Shown piece after piece: positions 13,648 through 21,958 of a DNA stretch of 25,917 nt. Positions within the stretch are counted from its first letter, which is position 1, and each line of letters opens with the position of its first letter. The position numbers were made by a program, and so were the translations under genes. Below the pieces are notes generated by a model. The model worked only from the letters and a program-made list of their open reading frames with translations. It was not told where the DNA came from and did no database searches. Source of the stretch: Oscillospiraceae bacterium (lineage in GTDB: Bacteria > Bacillota_A > Clostridia > Oscillospirales > Oscillospiraceae); NCBI GenBank assembly GCA_015068055.1, contig SVLG01000026.1:1-25917 (forward strand), given 5' to 3'.

Positions 13648-15558
13648 TTAAAAGCCCTGCAGGAGATAATGAACATCTCCGTCCTTACGGGTGATACGGA
13701 CCTTGTCAAAATACTCGATGATGGCCTGAGAGTATTTTCGGGAGGTGTGGAGAAGATCCCGGAGCTGAGCCAGCGTCAGGGTCTCGTTTTGCTCAAAGTG
13801 CTCTCTGGCCACCTGACAGATCATGGCATAGGTATCTTTGTGCAGGCAGATCTGGGGGATGAGCATCACCAGATCCTCGGAACTGACGAGACTTTCCAGC
13901 ACCTGTCGGGCATCCACCTGTTCGTTGACGGTGTAGGTACTCATGACATCCTCGGTGAAGGGGGTCTCCACACCGGCATCCTTGTAAGTTTTCAGGAGTT
14001 TTTCCCGGATGTTCCGCTGACGCTTGGTGAGGACGATCTCAAAATCCGGCAGGGCATAGCGGTCGCCGAATTTGCGCAGCCGCCCCTCCCGGTAGAAAAC
14101 GCCCAGCAGGGCATTGGCGCGGCTCTGCTCCATGCCCTTGAAGAGCTTCTGCCGCAGCTCGGCGGAGCGGATGCCCGTGTGCAGGGGGTTCTGCTTATGG
14201 TACTGCTCCATGATCTCCCGGCAGTCGTTCCAGAGCTTTTCGCTGACGCTGGCGGCAATGTAGCGCCCCGGCAGGGCCTCGGCTACCCGGCCGAGGTTGC
14301 AAAGCTGTTTGAGTTCGTCCTCTATGTCGGCCTCCTCCCGCTGCAGCTTGGCCATCAGCTGGGCGGCGGTGGGAAGCTTTACGCCAAAGTCCGCCAGAAA
14401 CTGCAAAGTCAGCTCCTCGCGGCTGCCGCTTTCCTTGATGCGGAGCATTTCGGGGATTTTCTCGTCGCTGCGCTTATGCCGCCGGGGCTGGTCGTCCAGA
14501 ATGACGCCGCCGCCGATGGTCTCCATGGGGGAGAAGAAGCGGATGACAAAGCGGTCACCGTTTTTGCTGGCAATGGGTTCGGTGAGACGGAGCTGGGCAT
14601 GGCAGCTTTCACCGGGCTTGAGTTCCTCCCTGCCGAAAAGCACCACCTTGGCCAACAGCACCGCCGCGCCGTGGAAGAGATGCACCTGCGAATCGTTGAG
14701 GATGACGCGGCCCGAATGCTTCAGGTTCTGCAGCCGCACGTCCAGCATACGGCTCACACGGACGCTTTCGGGCTTTACCACGGCATCGCCCCGCTGAATG
14801 TCACTTTTTTTAAGCCCCGCCAGATTCAGCGCCACCCGCTGCCCGGCGTAGGCGGTGTCCACCTTTTTACCGTGTACCTGCAGGTTGCGGATGCGGGTGG
14901 AGAGACCGGAGGGCACCAGCTCCGCCGCCTCATCTTCGTGGATGGCGCCCTCGATGAGGGTGCCGGTAACCACGGTGCCGAAACCCTCCACGGTGAAGAC
15001 ACGGTCGATGGGAAGGCGGAAGGGAACCCGGAGGCTCTTTTCCTCCGCCTGCTGCACAAGGCTGCGGAGCATTTCCTTGAGTTCCGGGATGCCCTCGCCG
15101 GTGTGGGCGGAGACGGCAACGATGGGCTTGCCCTCCAGAAAGCTGCCCTTGACCCGCTTTGCAATCTCCTCACGCATCATCTCCAGCCAGTCCTCGTCCA
15201 CGAGGTCGCTCTTGGTGATGACAATGAGACCGTCTTTGATGCCGAGGAGGGTCAGAATATCCAGATGCTCCACGGTTTGGGGCATGACGCCGTCATCGGC
15301 GGCGATGACCAGCATGGCAAGGTCAATGCCGCCGGCCCCGGCCAGCATATTCTTGATAAATTTTTCGTGGCCCGGCACGTCCACGATACCCGCCTGGGTA
15401 CCGTCCGGCCAGTCCAGATGGGCGAAGCCCAGCTCGATGGTGATGCCGCGCTTTTTCTCCTCGGCCAGCCGGTCGGTATCGATGCCGGTGAGAGCCTTGA
15501 TGAGAAGGGTCTTGCCGTGGTCCACGTGGCCGGCGGTGCCGATGATCACGTGCTTCAT
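13648..15558 (-). CDS. selB: Selenocysteine-specific translation elongation factor (SelB)
   Basis: A 636-aa GTPase that brings Sec-tRNA-Sec to the ribosome at UGA codons followed by a SECIS hairpin. G1 is GHVDHGKT (10-17), G3 DVPGHE (60-65) and G4 TKSD (115-118). EF-Tu-like domains 2 and 3 follow, then the C-terminal winged-helix region that binds the SECIS RNA (for example [13 protein letters not shown] and the final [29 protein letters not shown] end). The length fits the family. The start overlaps the selA stop (ATGA). Confidence 0.97.
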   Translation of the reverse strand: MKHVIIGTAGHVDHGKTLLIKALTGIDTDRLAEEKKRGITIELGFAHLDWPDGTQAGIVDVPGHEKFIKNMLAGAGGIDLAMLVIAADDGVMPQTVEHLDILTLLGIKDGLIVITKSDLVDEDWLEMMREEIAKRVKGSFLEGKPIVAVSAHTGEGIPELKEMLRSLVQQAEEKSLRVPFRLPIDRVFTVEGFGTVVTGTLIEGAIHEDEAAELVPSGLSTRIRNLQVHGKKVDTAYAGQRVALNLAGLKKSDIQRGDAVVKPESVRVSRMLDVRLQNLKHSGRVILNDSQVHLFHGAAVLLAKVVLFGREELKPGESCHAQLRLTEPIASKNGDRFVIRFFSPMETIGGGVILDDQPRRHKRSDEKIPEMLRIKESGSREELTLQFLADFGVKLPTAAQLMAKLQREEADIEDELKQLCNLGRVAEALPGRYIAASVSEKLWNDCREIMEQYHKQNPLHTGIRSAELRQKLFKGMEQSRANALLGVFYREGRLRKFGDRYALPDFEIVLTKRQRNIREKLLKTYKDAGVETPFTEDVMSTYTVNEQVDARQVLESLVSSEDLVMLIPQICLHKDTYAMICQVAREHFEQNETLTLAQLRDLLHTSRKYSQAIIEYFDKVRITRKDGDVHYLLQGF

Positions 15559-16925
15559 GCCATGGCCTCCTTCAACGCCTCTGCAATCTCGGAGAAATCC
15601 TCATCCCGCAGCGTGCGCACATCCAGCAGCCAGCGCCCCTCGTGGATGCGGCCGATGATGGGGACGGGACGCTTGCGGAGCTTTTCCTCCAGCGCGTCCA
15701 CGCGGCCTTCCATGGCTGCGGCAAAGGAGGGGAGACTCTGCCCCGGTACGCTGCCGCCGCCCACGCGGCCCTCGGTGGCCACGCATTCGCAGGGGATGCC
15801 TGCCTCGCGGAGCAGGCTGCAAAGCTGTGCGGCCTTTGCCTTCAGCGTGGCCTTATCCGCCGCAAGCATGGCGATAACGGGCACTTCCTCCTCCGCGCGC
15901 TGCGCTTCGTAGCTTTGCAGCGTGGCTTCCAGCGCTGCAAGAGTCATCTTGTCCACGCGCATGGCCCGGTTCAAAGGGTGCTTTTTGAGAATGTCCAGAT
16001 ACTTCTTTTTGCCGAGGATGATGCCTGCCTGAGGGCCGCCCAGAAGCTTGTCCCCGGAGAAACTGACCACGTCCACCCCGGCGCGGAGGCTCTCCTGCAC
16101 CGTGGGTTCGTCGTGGATGCCAAAGATGTTCAGGTCAACGAGGCAGCCGCTGCCCAGATCCTCAAGGACGGGCAGACCGTGCCGGTGGCCCAGTTCCACC
16201 AGTTCGGAGAGCGCCGGGGTCTCGCTGAAGCCGATGATGCGGTAGTTGCTGGTGTGTACCTTCATAAGGGCCTTGGTTTCGCTGTTGATGGCCCGTTCAT
16301 AATCGTAAAGATGGGTCTTGTTGGTGGCACCTACCTCCCGGAGCTTGGCGCCGCAGCTTTCCATGATCTCCGGGACACGGAAGGCCCCGCCGATCTCCAC
16401 CAGCTCGCCCCGGGAAACGGGAACTTCGCCCCCGGCGGTGAGCGCCGAGAGGATGAGCAGCACGGCGGCGGCGTTGTTGTTTACCACCAGCGCGCTCTCT
16501 GCTCCGGTCAGGCGGCAGAGAAGGGGTTCCACATGGCTGTAGCGGCTGCCCCGGCTGCCGTTTTCCAGATCGTATTCCAGATTGGAGTAGCCCCGGGCGG
16601 CATCATAAACTGCCCTGACCGCCTTGTCGGAAAGGCAGGCGCGGCCCAGATTGGTGTGCAGAATGACCCCCGTGCCGTTGATAACCCGGCGGAAGGAGGG
16701 GAGGGCGGTATCAAAGACATGCGCTTCCACGGCGCACAGCAGCTCATCCTCGCCGGGGAGGACATCGATGCGGCCGCGGAGGATGCCCTCACGCAGCGCA
16801 GCGATCTCCTGCCGCACCGCCTCCCGGACAGGGATGTTTCCGTATTGGGCGCAGAGCGTCACGGCGGTCTCCCGGCGCAGCAGATCGTCAACCTTGGGGA
16901 GCGCACGCAGCAGGGCGTTGTTCAT
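15555..16925 (-). CDS. selA: L-seryl-tRNA(Sec) selenium transferase (SelA)
   Basis: A 456-aa PLP enzyme that converts seryl-tRNA-Sec to selenocysteyl-tRNA-Sec with selenophosphate. The PLP lysine is K293 in [14 protein letters not shown], close to the E. coli position. Other family blocks are [18 protein letters not shown] (82-99), [18 protein letters not shown] (112-129), [13 protein letters not shown] and [16 protein letters not shown] lies 9 nt before the ATG. It is the first gene of selA-selB-selC and has its own promoter. Confidence 0.97.
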   Translation of the reverse strand: MNNALLRALPKVDDLLRRETAVTLCAQYGNIPVREAVRQEIAALREGILRGRIDVLPGEDELLCAVEAHVFDTALPSFRRVINGTGVILHTNLGRACLSDKAVRAVYDAARGYSNLEYDLENGSRGSRYSHVEPLLCRLTGAESALVVNNNAAAVLLILSALTAGGEVPVSRGELVEIGGAFRVPEIMESCGAKLREVGATNKTHLYDYERAINSETKALMKVHTSNYRIIGFSETPALSELVELGHRHGLPVLEDLGSGCLVDLNIFGIHDEPTVQESLRAGVDVVSFSGDKLLGGPQAGIILGKKKYLDILKKHPLNRAMRVDKMTLAALEATLQSYEAQRAEEEVPVIAMLAADKATLKAKAAQLCSLLREAGIPCECVATEGRVGGGSVPGQSLPSFAAAMEGRVDALEEKLRKRPVPIIGRIHEGRWLLDVRTLRDEDFSEIAEALKEAMA

Positions 16926-16955
16926 GGCGATATTCCTCCAATTTATAGTATCAAT

Positions 16956-16984
16956 ATTCTAATCGGTTTTGGACGGAATGTAAA
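16956..16984 (-). promoter_or_regulatory. Promoter for selA-selB
   Basis: TTTACA (16984-16979), a 17-bp spacer and TAGAAT (16961-16956) on the minus strand, about 30 bp upstream of the selA start. Confidence 0.82.
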
Positions 16985-16992
16985 TATGAAAC

Positions 16993-17021
16993 TTGCCCGC
17001 ACCCGGTATGGGTGCGGGCAA
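16993..17021 (-). terminator. Terminator after the yedE-yedF-DUF3343 genes
   Basis: A perfect 12-bp stem (TTGCCCGCACCC / GGGTGCGGGCAA) with a 5-nt loop, 6 nt after the DUF3343 stop. The tract after it (GTTTCATATTT) is only moderately U-rich, so some read-through to selA is possible. Confidence 0.78.
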
Positions 17022-17026
17022 AACGC

Positions 17027-17266
17027 TTATTCCTTTTCCATCAGCAGCCGGTATTCCCCGCCGCAGACCTCATAGACGGCTTCCGTGTCCTCGTCCAGCG
17101 CTTCCAGATGGGCTTCTGCCGCCCGGTAGCGGACGCAGGTGCCGCAGGAGGAGCTGAGAGCGCGGGGGACGGGCATCATCTGCGCCTCCGCCCCCAGAGC
17201 CTCAAGACTCCGGCAGCTCAGCAGCGCAGAGAGATGGGTATGAAAGGTGGCGACAAATTCGCTCAT
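17027..17266 (-). CDS. Se/S carrier-like protein (DUF3343 family)
   Basis: A 79-aa protein of the DUF3343 type, a family often found beside YedF and YedE in selenium-using anaerobes and proposed to carry selenium or sulfur. Visible features are the N-terminal FHTHLSALLSCRSLEALGAEAQMMPVPRALSSSCGTCVRY, with the Cys cluster SSCGTC at 39-44, which fits a thiol-based carrier. It overlaps the yedF stop by ATGA, so translation is coupled. Function is by association only. Confidence 0.8.
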   Translation of the reverse strand: MSEFVATFHTHLSALLSCRSLEALGAEAQMMPVPRALSSSCGTCVRYRAAEAHLEALDEDTEAVYEVCGGEYRLLMEKE

Positions 17267-17466
17267 TTCTTAAGGGCGAGCTTCCAGTCGGCGCCTTCCT
17301 CGGTGACGGCCACTTCATAGCCGCAGGAGTGGGCAAAGCGGGTGACATTCTCCACCGCACAGGGATCGTCCACCAGAACGTCCAGCGCCTCGGGGGCGTT
17401 GGCCTTTACTTCCTTCTGCACCATGATCACGGGCATGGGGCAGAGCAGTCCTCTTGCGTCAACCAT
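17263..17466 (-). CDS. yedF: YedF/TusA-like sulfurtransferase-type selenium protein
   Basis: A 67-aa TusA-fold protein with the family motif RGLLCPMPV (5-13) and the single active-site-type Cys9. TusA-like proteins carry persulfide; the YedF branch goes with selenium metabolism. Longer YedF proteins have an additional domain, absent here. The start has AAAGGAG 7 nt upstream and lies 15 nt after yedE. The next gene overlaps by 4 nt. Confidence 0.9.
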   Translation of the reverse strand: MVDARGLLCPMPVIMVQKEVKANAPEALDVLVDDPCAVENVTRFAHSCGYEVAVTEEGADWKLALKK

Positions 17467-17481
17467 TGTTGTTCTCCTTTC

Positions 17482-18570
17482 TTACTTGGCCTTCCTGGGC
17501 AGATGCATGAACGAGATGACCACCAGCAGCACAAGGGCAATGACCACGGCGATCTGACCATTCTGCTTGATGCCGCCGACGATGTACTCACCGGCCTCAT
17601 TGACGGAGTCGGCCGCACCGGCGAGACCGAAGTTGTGGGAGATGGCGGCGCCGCACATCATGCCGAACACGGTGACGGCGCTGTCGCCGTTGCCGCTGCC
17701 GGCGAGAATGAGCTGGCGGAGGGGGCAGCCGCCCAGCAGCACGCTGCCCCAGCCCACCACGACCATGCCCATGAAATTCCAGACATGGGAGCTGTGGGCC
17801 ACGGGCTGGCTCTCAAAACCCAGCTTGAAGCTGCCGGTGACGAGGTTGCCGATCAGCGCCACGGCGAAGATGGCCACGAAACCGTAGAGGAGCTTGAGAT
17901 CCTTGAACATGATGGCGTCACGGATGCCGCCGGCCATGCAGAGACGGCTGCGCTGGGCCAGGGCGCCCACCACCAGAGCAATGACAAAGGCAGCGATGAC
18001 GGGGGCCTGCATGGAGCCGGGGCCCTTTTCGCTCATCTTAAAGAGGGCGGGAGCCACCAGGAACAGCAGGAACAGGCCCGCAAAGACCACGGGCAGCACG
18101 GCGCCTTCGGCCTTGGGGGCGTCGTAGGCGCGCTTCAGGGAGAAGCCCAGGTTCAGGAAGCGGGTGCCGATGAAGATGCCCACGGCGAAGCCCACCGTGG
18201 CGGTGAGGGCGTTGAGGTCACCGCCGGCCAGACGCAGCACCATACGCAGGGGGCAGCCCAGAAAGGCGAGAGCGCCGATCATCACCAGAGCGCCCAGCAC
18301 GAAGCGGAGAGCGGGGGAGGAGCCGGCCTTGGCGCGGAACTCCTTGGTAGCCACGCTCATAATAAAAGCACCCAGAACCAGACCGATGATCTCGGGGCGG
18401 ACATACTGCACCACAGCCGCGCCGTGCATGCCGCAGGCACCCACGATGTCACGCAGGAAGCAGGCAATGCAGAAGCCCATGTTGGCAGGGTTGCCCATGG
18501 CGGTCAGGGCCACGGCGGCCAGACCCACGGCCCCACCGGCCAGAACGACAAACCAGTTGACTTTTTTCAC
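17482..18570 (-). CDS. yedE: Putative selenium transporter (YedE family)
   Basis: A 362-aa integral membrane protein with about nine or ten hydrophobic segments. It has the YeeE/YedE signatures in duplicate: GNPANMGFCIACFLRD (26-41, Cys34 and Cys37), FLGCPLRMVLRL, LAQRSRLCMAGGIRD and LLGGCPLRQLILAG. The conserved cysteines fit a path for reduced selenium or sulfur compounds. It starts with GTG, AGAGG about 9 nt upstream. It heads the yedE-yedF-DUF3343 unit and follows the LysR gene. The substrate is inferred from the family and context. Confidence 0.9.
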   Translation of the reverse strand: MKKVNWFVVLAGGAVGLAAVALTAMGNPANMGFCIACFLRDIVGACGMHGAAVVQYVRPEIIGLVLGAFIMSVATKEFRAKAGSSPALRFVLGALVMIGALAFLGCPLRMVLRLAGGDLNALTATVGFAVGIFIGTRFLNLGFSLKRAYDAPKAEGAVLPVVFAGLFLLFLVAPALFKMSEKGPGSMQAPVIAAFVIALVVGALAQRSRLCMAGGIRDAIMFKDLKLLYGFVAIFAVALIGNLVTGSFKLGFESQPVAHSSHVWNFMGMVVVGWGSVLLGGCPLRQLILAGSGNGDSAVTVFGMMCGAAISHNFGLAGAADSVNEAGEYIVGGIKQNGQIAVVIALVLLVVISFMHLPRKAK

Positions 18571-18602
18571 GGGGAAAACCTCTCTTTTTCAAAATCGCCT
18601 AT

Positions 18603-18631
18603 ATTATAGATAGAAACGATGATAAAAGCAA
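18603..18631 (-). promoter_or_regulatory. Promoter for yedE-yedF-DUF3343
   Basis: TTGCTT (18631-18626), a 17-bp spacer and TATAAT (18608-18603) on the minus strand. The -35 lies at the edge of a palindrome, GCAAATTTGC (18628-18637). An ATCGTTTCTATC element fills part of the spacer. Confidence 0.8.
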
Positions 18632-18667
18632 ATTTGCCTTTTGAATGGAATTATTGATAAAAACGAT
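18609..18667. promoter_or_regulatory. Candidate LysR operator: repeated ATCGTTT(T/C)TATC elements upstream of yedE
   Basis: On the minus strand ATCGTTTTTATC (18667-18656) and ATCGTTTCTATC (18620-18609) differ at one position and are 47 bp apart, start to start. The upstream copy is followed by AAT, so ATCGTTTTTATCAAT differs at only two positions from the core ATTGATTTTATCAAT of the palindrome at the selD start. The upstream copy would sit near -60, where LysR-type activators usually bind. Confidence 0.5.
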
Positions 18668-19581
18668 TATTCGGCTGCGACGAGAGGCCTGTGGCGGACA
18701 AAATCCAGGAATTTCAGTTCCGTGGGGGTCAAAACCGCGTCCCGCCGCCATGTAAGCCAGATTTTGCGGAAAGCACCCTTATCACCCAACTCGAAGGAGA
18801 GAAGCTTTCCGGCCTCTATATCCTCCCGGGCGGCCAGCACCGACATAATGGAGATGCCCAGCCCCCGGCTGACGCCGGAGCGAATGGCCTCCGGGTTATC
18901 GATCTCGGCCACAATGTTCAGTTCCTCCGGGGTGATGTTATTGAGCAGGAGAAAGTCCTCGGTTTCCCGCCGGGTACCGGAATTGCGTTCCCGGAAGATC
19001 ATGGGCTTATCCAGCAGGGAGAGCCCGGAGACCCCCGCCCGCTGCAGCCGCCGGAAAGGCTCCCGATTGGCGGTGATGAGTACCAGCCGATCCTCGGCCA
19101 CCCCATGGTAATGATAGTCCATGGGGGAGGAGGCGGTACCCACAAAGCCCAGGTTGGCCTTGCCCTGGGCCAGATGCTGGTGAACGGTGTCGCTGTCGCC
19201 CCGCAGCAGGACATAGCGGCTCTCCGGGCAGAGGGAGAGAAAGTCTGCCATCAGCCCCGGCAGCAGGCACTGCTCCGGTACCGTGGAGGCACCGATGACC
19301 AACTGACTTTCCCGGTCGTGAGTCTTAAGATCCTGCAGCGTCCGGCAGCGGTCAAGAATGTCCCGGGCCTCCCGGTACACCAGCTCCCCCTCTCGCGTCA
19401 GCGCTACCCGCTGCCGGGCCGAGCGCTGAATGAGCCGCACACCGAGGATGTCCTCCAGCGCACTGATATGGGAACTCACCGTGCTTTGGGTCAGAAACAT
19501 GACCTCCGCGGCCTTGGTAAAGCTGCTGTATTCCGCCGTGGCCACAAAGGCCTCCAGCTGCTTTAAGTTGATTTTCAACAT
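18667..19581 (-). CDS. LysR family transcriptional regulator associated with selenium genes
   Basis: A 304-aa LysR-type regulator: winged helix-turn-helix at residues 1-60 (LKQLEAFVATAEYSSFTKAAEVMFLTQSTVSSHISALED), then the linker helix and a type 2 periplasmic-binding effector domain from about 92. It matches the selenium metabolism-associated LysR branch by context: yedE follows directly, and csd and selD lie on the other side. The ATG is 13 nt after GGAGG, a little far; no nearer start exists. The effector could be a selenium species or cysteine, which is unknown. Confidence 0.88.
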   Translation of the reverse strand: MLKINLKQLEAFVATAEYSSFTKAAEVMFLTQSTVSSHISALEDILGVRLIQRSARQRVALTREGELVYREARDILDRCRTLQDLKTHDRESQLVIGASTVPEQCLLPGLMADFLSLCPESRYVLLRGDSDTVHQHLAQGKANLGFVGTASSPMDYHYHGVAEDRLVLITANREPFRRLQRAGVSGLSLLDKPMIFRERNSGTRRETEDFLLLNNITPEELNIVAEIDNPEAIRSGVSRGLGISIMSVLAAREDIEAGKLLSFELGDKGAFRKIWLTWRRDAVLTPTELKFLDFVRHRPLVAAE

Positions 19582-19609
19582 TGTGATTTCTTCGCCTCCG
19601 TGCTATACT
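19581..19609 (+). promoter_or_regulatory. Promoter for the class-V aminotransferase gene
   Basis: TTGTGA (19581-19586), a 17-bp spacer ending in TGC (extended -10) and TATACT (19604-19609). The start would be near 19616, just before AAAGGAGG. It is divergent from lysR, so a LysR bound here could control both. Confidence 0.65.
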
Positions 19610-19630
19610 GCCTGCAAAGGAGGGGTTCCC

Positions 19631-20770
19631 TTGCAGACGATCTATATGGACAATGCGGCCACCAGCTATCCCAAGCCCGAAGGTGTCAGCGCTGCCATGA
19701 AAACATATCTGGATGAGGTGGGTGCCACCATCAACCGATCCGTGTACAAGTCCGCACAGGATGCGGGGCTGGTGACGCTGCAGCTGCGGCAGCGGCTCAA
19801 AAAAATCTTTCACTTTCCCGGCAGCGTGACCCATGTGATCCTGACGCCGGGCATGACCTGGAGCGTCAACATGGCCATCCGGGGTTATTTGAAGCGCGGT
19901 GACCGCTGCCTTGTGAGCTCCATGGAGCATAATGCCGTCATGCGGCCCCTTTTGAGCATGGAGGGGGTCGAGGTCGACCGCATCCCCTGTAATAAAGAGG
20001 GCCTTTTGGATACGGAGGCCATAGAGGGCCTTATCCGACCCAACACGAAGATGCTGGTGATGGCCCATGGCTCCAACGTCTGCGGCAGCGTGCAGGACGC
20101 GGCTGCCGTGGGGGAAATCTGCGCAAAGCACGGCATCGCCTTTGTGCTGGACGCCGCCCAGACCGCCGGGCATTATCCCGTGGACTTTGAAGCCTTCAAG
20201 CTTTCGGCCCTCTGTGTGCCGGGGCATAAGGGCCTTTTGGGTCCCGGGGGCATCGGCGCGCTTTTACTGCGGGATGACTTTGCCGGGGAGCTTACGCCTT
20301 TGGTTGCCGGGGGTACCGGCAGTGCCAGCGACAGCGAATACCTCCCGGGCTATCTGCCGGACCGCTTCGAGTCCGGAACGCCCAACCTTCCCGGCATCTA
20401 TGGCTGGGAGGCGGCGCTGCGCTATGTGGAAAACCGGGGGGTTGCTGCTTTGCGTGAGCATGAGATGGAGCTGTGCGAGCGCTTCCTTGCCGGGCTGGAG
20501 GGGGCGGAGATCATAGGTACCCGTGACCTCTCCCGTCGGGTGGGCGTTATTGCGCTGGACTTCCCCGGTCAGGATAACGCCGAGGTGGCCTTCCGTCTGG
20601 AGAGCGAGTTCGGCATCCTCACCCGCTGCGGCCTCCACTGTGCCCCCAGCGCCCATAAGACGCTGGATACCTTCCCCCGGGGCGTGGTGCGCTTTTCCCT
20701 GGGCTTTGCCTCCACAAAGGAGGAGGTAGACGCCGTCCTTGCCGCTGTAAAAACTGTCAGCGGAGCTTGA
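19631..20770 (+). CDS. Class-V aminotransferase, cysteine desulfurase / selenocysteine lyase-like
   Basis: A 379-aa PLP enzyme, probably releasing sulfur or selenium from (seleno)cysteine and supplying selenide to SelD. It shows the N-terminal YMDNAATSYPKP, the PLP-stacking His at 100 (SSMEHNAVMR), Asp174 and Gln177 (VLDAAQTAGHYPVD), the PLP lysine K200 (CVPGHKGLLGPGGIG) and the catalytic-loop cysteines in TRCGLHCAPSAHKTL (C333, C337). It resembles the branch found next to selD in enterococcal selenium-molybdenum hydroxylase clusters. It starts at a TTG with GGAGG 7 nt upstream; the next ATG, five codons on, would be 22 nt away. Its 3' end overlaps selD by 14 bp tail to tail. Confidence 0.88.
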   Translation: MQTIYMDNAATSYPKPEGVSAAMKTYLDEVGATINRSVYKSAQDAGLVTLQLRQRLKKIFHFPGSVTHVILTPGMTWSVNMAIRGYLKRGDRCLVSSMEHNAVMRPLLSMEGVEVDRIPCNKEGLLDTEAIEGLIRPNTKMLVMAHGSNVCGSVQDAAAVGEICAKHGIAFVLDAAQTAGHYPVDFEAFKLSALCVPGHKGLLGPGGIGALLLRDDFAGELTPLVAGGTGSASDSEYLPGYLPDRFESGTPNLPGIYGWEAALRYVENRGVAALREHEMELCERFLAGLEGAEIIGTRDLSRRVGVIALDFPGQDNAEVAFRLESEFGILTRCGLHCAPSAHKTLDTFPRGVVRFSLGFASTKEEVDAVLAAVKTVSGA

Positions 20771-21797
20771 TGCGCTTGCCGCCCGGATACTCTGCCACCG
20801 TTCCTATGCGCTGGGCGCTGGGGACGGTGGTTTTCAGTTCTTCGAAAAGGGACTCGGCGTCGGCGGGGTCGACGGCGATGAGCAGTCCGCCGGAGGTCTG
20901 GGGGTCGTAGAGCATGTCCTGCACGGCAAGTTCGGTGTCGCCTGCGTCCACACCGGCTTCGGCAAATTTGCGGTTGCGGTACATGCCCGCGGGCAGAATG
21001 CCCATGCGGGCAAAGTCCAGAGCTTCGGGAATGAGGTCGATGTCCTTTACGTTCAGTGTGATCTCCACGCCGCTTCCCTCGGCCATCTCAAAGGCATGGC
21101 CCAGCAGAGCAAAGCCGGTGACATCGGTGCAGGCGTGAACGTTATATTTCACCATGGCGTCCCGGGCGGCCTTGTTAAGGGTGGTCATCAGCCGGTAGGC
21201 GAGGGCCATGCCTTCGGCGCTTGTGAGTTCAGCCCGGGCGGCGGTGGTAAGGATGCCGATTCCAAGGGGTTTGGTCAGCAGCAGCACGTCCCCGGGTCTG
21301 GCCCCGGAGTTTGTGAGAACCTTGTCCGGGTGGACAAAGCCCGTGACGGCGAGGCCGTACTTGGGTTCGTTGTCGTGGATGCTGTGGCCGCCGGTGATGA
21401 TGGCCCCGGCCTCGTAGACCTTGTCGTAACCGCCGCGGAGCAGCTCGTGAACGGCGGATTTGGGCATCTTTTCGGGGATGCAGAGAAGATTCAGTGCCAG
21501 CTTGGGCTCACCGCCCATGGCGTAGACATCGGAGAGTGCGTTGGTGGCGGCAATCTGACCGAAGAGATAGGGATCATCGGCGATGGGCGGGAAGAAATCC
21601 ACGGTTTGCACCAGCGCCAGTTCTTCGCTTACCTTATATACAGAGGCGTCGTCGCTCTTGTCGAAGCCCACCAGCAGATTCTCGTCCCGGTGTACCTTCA
21701 GATCGTCCAGCAGCTGTGCCAATACACCCGCGCCAACCTTGGCCCCGCAGCCGGCGCAGCTGGCCAGCTTGGTGAGTTTGATGTTCTGCTCATCCAT
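20757..21797 (-). CDS. selD: Selenide, water dikinase (selenophosphate synthetase, SelD)
   Basis: A 346-aa enzyme making selenophosphate from selenide and ATP, the Se donor for SelA. The glycine-rich N-terminus has the active-site Cys17 and Lys20 (SCAGCGAKVG), at the same numbers as in E. coli SelD; it is a Cys, not Sec, form. Other family blocks are TVDFFPPIADDPYLFGQIAATNALSDVYAMGGEP, GGHSIHDNEPKYGLAVTG, DVTGFALLGHAFEMA and DPQTSGGLL. GGAGG lies 7 nt before the ATG. It is convergent with the class-V aminotransferase. Confidence 0.97.
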   Translation of the reverse strand: MDEQNIKLTKLASCAGCGAKVGAGVLAQLLDDLKVHRDENLLVGFDKSDDASVYKVSEELALVQTVDFFPPIADDPYLFGQIAATNALSDVYAMGGEPKLALNLLCIPEKMPKSAVHELLRGGYDKVYEAGAIITGGHSIHDNEPKYGLAVTGFVHPDKVLTNSGARPGDVLLLTKPLGIGILTTAARAELTSAEGMALAYRLMTTLNKAARDAMVKYNVHACTDVTGFALLGHAFEMAEGSGVEITLNVKDIDLIPEALDFARMGILPAGMYRNRKFAEAGVDAGDTELAVQDMLYDPQTSGGLLIAVDPADAESLFEELKTTVPSAQRIGTVAEYPGGKRIKLR

Positions 21798-21818
21798 ATA
21801 ATATCCTCCACAGGCTTA

Positions 21819-21839
21819 ATCATTGATAAAATCAATGAT
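21819..21839. promoter_or_regulatory. Perfect palindrome at the selD start site (candidate operator)
   Basis: Two 9-bp arms, ATCATTGAT and ATCAATGAT, flank a 3-bp centre. It begins directly after the -10 of the selD promoter and covers the expected start point, the position of a repressor operator. A related element occurs upstream of yedE. Confidence 0.7.
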
Positions 21840-21868
21840 AATGTATCACGCTGGGGGCGGATAGTCAA
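21840..21868 (-). promoter_or_regulatory. Promoter for selD
   Basis: TTGACT (21868-21863), a 17-bp spacer and TACATT (21845-21840) on the minus strand. The transcript would start inside the palindrome at 21819-21839, and the leader is about 35 nt. Confidence 0.75.
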
Positions 21869-21885
21869 GGGACTGTGAAAATGCC

Positions 21886-21915
21886 TTGAAACCGGTCTGC
21901 GAAATGTGATAAAAT
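21886..21915 (+). promoter_or_regulatory. Probable promoter for the FAD-subunit gene and the genes after it
   Basis: TTGAAA (21886-21891), an 18-bp spacer and TAAAAT (21910-21915). A small palindrome TTTCG-T-CGAAA (21932-21942) lies in the leader and overlaps the ribosome site. Confidence 0.6.
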
Positions 21916-21958
21916 AATAGAATAAAGCTTGTTTCGTCGAAAGGTGGCGTATGTATAT

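Noticed and set aside
13567..15912. 781-aa plus-strand ORF
   Set aside because: Antisense shadow of selB and of the tRNA-Sec region; the minus strand encodes a clear SelB.
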